NCBI GenBank assembly: GCA_964630265.1
Contig: CAZVRW010000106.1
Span: forward strand, 1-6,362
Direction of reading: 5' to 3'
Length of the DNA: 6,362 nt
DNA from: CAZBWP01 sp964630265
Lineage (GTDB): Bacteria; Pseudomonadota; Alphaproteobacteria; Rhodospirillales; Defluviicoccaceae
In this document: positions 5,217 to 6,362 of the stretch, one piece after another
Layout of the letters: the number at the start of each line of letters is the position of its first letter
Position numbering within the stretch: the stretch's first letter is position 1
Made by a program: the position numbers and the translations under genes
Notes under the pieces: model-generated
What the model was told of the DNA's origin: nothing
What the model saw: the letters and a program-made list of their open reading frames with translations, nothing else
The model's database searches: none

Positions 5217-5759
5217 GCCGCGAAGCGGGCGGTCGGCGACGTCGACCCCATGGCGCCGTCGGACTACGCCATCCGCGCGATCATCGACGGCCTCGACCAG
5301 GTCGCCATCGAGATGGAGCGGAAGTGGGGCGTCGGCCGGCTGCGGTTGCTGGTCGGCGACCTGCTGCGCGCCAAGTTCGATGCGCAGAAGGACAAGCTCG
5401 ACGCCGCCATCGCCAGCAACCGCGAGACCTACATCCGCGTCCACGCCGAAGGCATGAAACGGGCTTGGCGGGCCCTCGATCGTGCGGCGACCGAGGACGG
5501 GCACCAGCTGCTGTCGCCCGACGTGTGGGAGGTCGTGCTGCCCTCGACCGGCGAGGTCATCGCCCTCGTCCGCACCGAGGCCGAGGCCCATCACGTCTGC
5601 CGGGAGGCCCTGGTGTTCACCCTCGAGGAGATCGGCCGGCTGATCGAGGGCCTGGGCGATGGTGTCCTCGAAGCGAAGCGCGTGTTCCCCGGCGCGGCGG
5701 TCACCCGCATCGGCAAACCCCCGATCGACTGGGAGAGAGGAGATGAAATCCCGTTTTGA
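5208..5759 (+). CDS. Helical protein ending in an SSB-like tip, GDEIPF (183 aa)
   Basis: I do not recognise the family. The body is mainly helical: YAIRAIIDGLDQVAIEMERK (20-39), a segment with LRLLVGDLLRAKFDAQKDKLDAAI, then KRAWRALDRAA. A more extended part follows (DVWEVVLPSTGEVIALVRTEAEAHHV), and another helix (EEIGRLIEGL). The last residues, DWERGDEIPF, closely match the conserved acidic tip of bacterial SSB (DDDIPF), with the terminal Ile-Pro-Phe intact. In SSB that tip binds host repair and replication proteins such as RecO, PriA, RecQ, ExoI and pol III chi. No OB-fold is apparent, so this is not ordinary SSB. ATG 5208 overlaps the previous stop and has no clear free SD; ATG 5250 is a weaker alternative. 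The RuvC-like gene follows after 82 bases. Confidence 0.88.
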   Translation: MRHAAKRAVGDVDPMAPSDYAIRAIIDGLDQVAIEMERKWGVGRLRLLVGDLLRAKFDAQKDKLDAAIASNRETYIRVHAEGMKRAWRALDRAATEDGHQLLSPDVWEVVLPSTGEVIALVRTEAEAHHVCREALVFTLEEIGRLIEGLGDGVLEAKRVFPGAAVTRIGKPPIDWERGDEIPF

Positions 5760-5770
5760 GGCGAGAGAGC

Positions 5771-5810
5771 GGATGGCGGCGGCGTTCCTGGCAGTTCCCC
5801 GCCGCCATCC
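5771..5810 (+). repeat. 12-bp perfect inverted repeat between two genes
   Basis: GGATGGCGGCGG (5771-5782) and CCGCCGCCATCC (5799-5810) are perfect complements around a 16-base loop. The stem starts 12 bases after the stop of the GDEIPF gene and ends 19 bases before the AAGGAG ribosome site of the RuvC-like gene. No T-run follows, so it is not a textbook terminator. It may stabilise the upstream transcript end or dampen read-through. Confidence 0.6.
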
Positions 5811-5841
5811 TCACCACGATGACCCGATGAAGGAGACAATC

Positions 5842-6362
5842 ATGGCTACAGTGACTCTGACGCAACGAAGGCCGGATGCAAGTGCGGCGGTGGTGCCGAT
5901 CGCGGCCCTCGCCGGCGGCATGCCCGCGGCGGCAACGATCCTCGCCCTTGACCTCGGCCACACCACCGGCTGGGCGCTGGCGGCGCCCGCCCCCGGGCAC
6001 TTCGTCCCGGGGGGCGGCATCACCAGCGGCACGGCGGAGTTCCGCCAGGACCGCTGGCAGGGCGGCGGGATCAAGTTTCTCAAGTTCAAGCGGTGGCTGA
6101 CCGAGTTGAAAGGGCATGCCGGCGGGCTCGACCTGATCGTGTTCGAGGAAGTGCGGCGGCATCTCGGTGTCGACAGCGCACATTCGTACGGCGGCTGGCT
6201 CGCCATTCTCACCGCCTGGTGCGAGCACCACGGCGTGCCGTATGAGGGCGTGCCCGTCGGCACCATCAAGCGGCACGTCACCGGCCGCGGCAATGCCGAC
6301 AAGGACGCGGTGATCGCCGCCGTCCGCGCCCTCGGCTTCGATCCCGCCGACGACAACGAGGC
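5842..6362 (+). CDS. RuvC-like Holliday-junction resolvase, N-terminal part (cut by window end)
   Basis: The frame has no stop before the window ends, so 173 codons are visible. The RNase H-like fold of RuvC is recognisable: ILALDLGHTTGWAL (32-46) carries the first metal-binding Asp37 and the DxGxxTGWA pattern, and LIVFEEVRRH supplies the second acidic position (Glu102 or Glu103). VPVGTIKRHVTGRGNADKDA and GFDPADDNEA match the region before and at the final acidic motif, which should complete the active site. ATG 5842 is chosen because AAGGAG (5830-5835) lies six bases upstream. ATG 5743, in frame, would add 33 residues, but its SD touches the start codon and the 12-bp hairpin would be coding. 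The first 30 residues are low-complexity. The role is to cut branched DNA, Holliday or replication-fork junctions, during recombination, genome maturation or repair. Confidence 0.92.
   Translation, partial: MATVTLTQRRPDASAAVVPIAALAGGMPAAATILALDLGHTTGWALAAPAPGHFVPGGGITSGTAEFRQDRWQGGGIKFLKFKRWLTELKGHAGGLDLIVFEEVRRHLGVDSAHSYGGWLAILTAWCEHHGVPYEGVPVGTIKRHVTGRGNADKDAVIAAVRALGFDPADDNE

Noticed and set aside
5743..5841. Upstream in-frame ATG for the RuvC-like gene
   Set aside because: Its SD abuts the start codon, and the added 33 residues come from the 12-bp inverted repeat; ATG 5842 has an ideal SD.

Overview
The window is high-GC DNA with compact genes, strong Shine-Dalgarno (SD) sites and ATGA/TGATG gene overlaps. 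This style fits an alphaproteobacterial phage, prophage or related integrated element; the host assignment is inference. All supported genes are on the + strand. Together they read as a DNA replication and recombination module.

Layout: (1) 1-117 is the C-terminal tail of an upstream gene. (2) 118-450 is a non-coding, compositionally different gap with a pair of TTGC-NN-GCAA palindromes and a weak candidate promoter just before the first complete gene. (3) 451-2618 is a tightly packed run: a 128-aa protein of unknown function, a 50-aa protein overlapping both neighbours, a PD-(D/E)XK (RecB/Cas4-like) nuclease, a 208-aa protein with a proline-rich linker and short acidic tail (possibly ssDNA-associated), and a 55-aa acidic protein. 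(4) 2678-4915 encodes a 745-aa primase-helicase, with an archaeo-eukaryotic-type primase (AEP) domain carrying a DxD motif, followed by a RecA/RepA-like ATPase. (5) 4918-5216 is the most unusual stretch. It holds fourteen copies of an 8-bp motif, TGAGAC(T/A)C or its complement, twelve of them in four triplets, plus GC-rich hairpins that can pair in alternative ways. It lies directly after the primase-helicase gene and before a gene whose start codon touches the last repeat. (6) 5208-5759 encodes a mostly helical 183-aa protein ending in GDEIPF, very like the C-terminal tip of bacterial SSB. (7) 5842 to the window end encodes the start of a RuvC-like resolvase.

Proposed working model (inference): the primase-helicase acts at the 4918-5216 repeat cluster, which is a candidate replication origin or operator array. 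The nuclease, the 208-aa protein and the RuvC-like enzyme process recombination and replication intermediates. The GDEIPF protein may dock onto host proteins that normally bind SSB tails. No DNA polymerase, integrase, structural gene, tRNA or CRISPR array is visible here.
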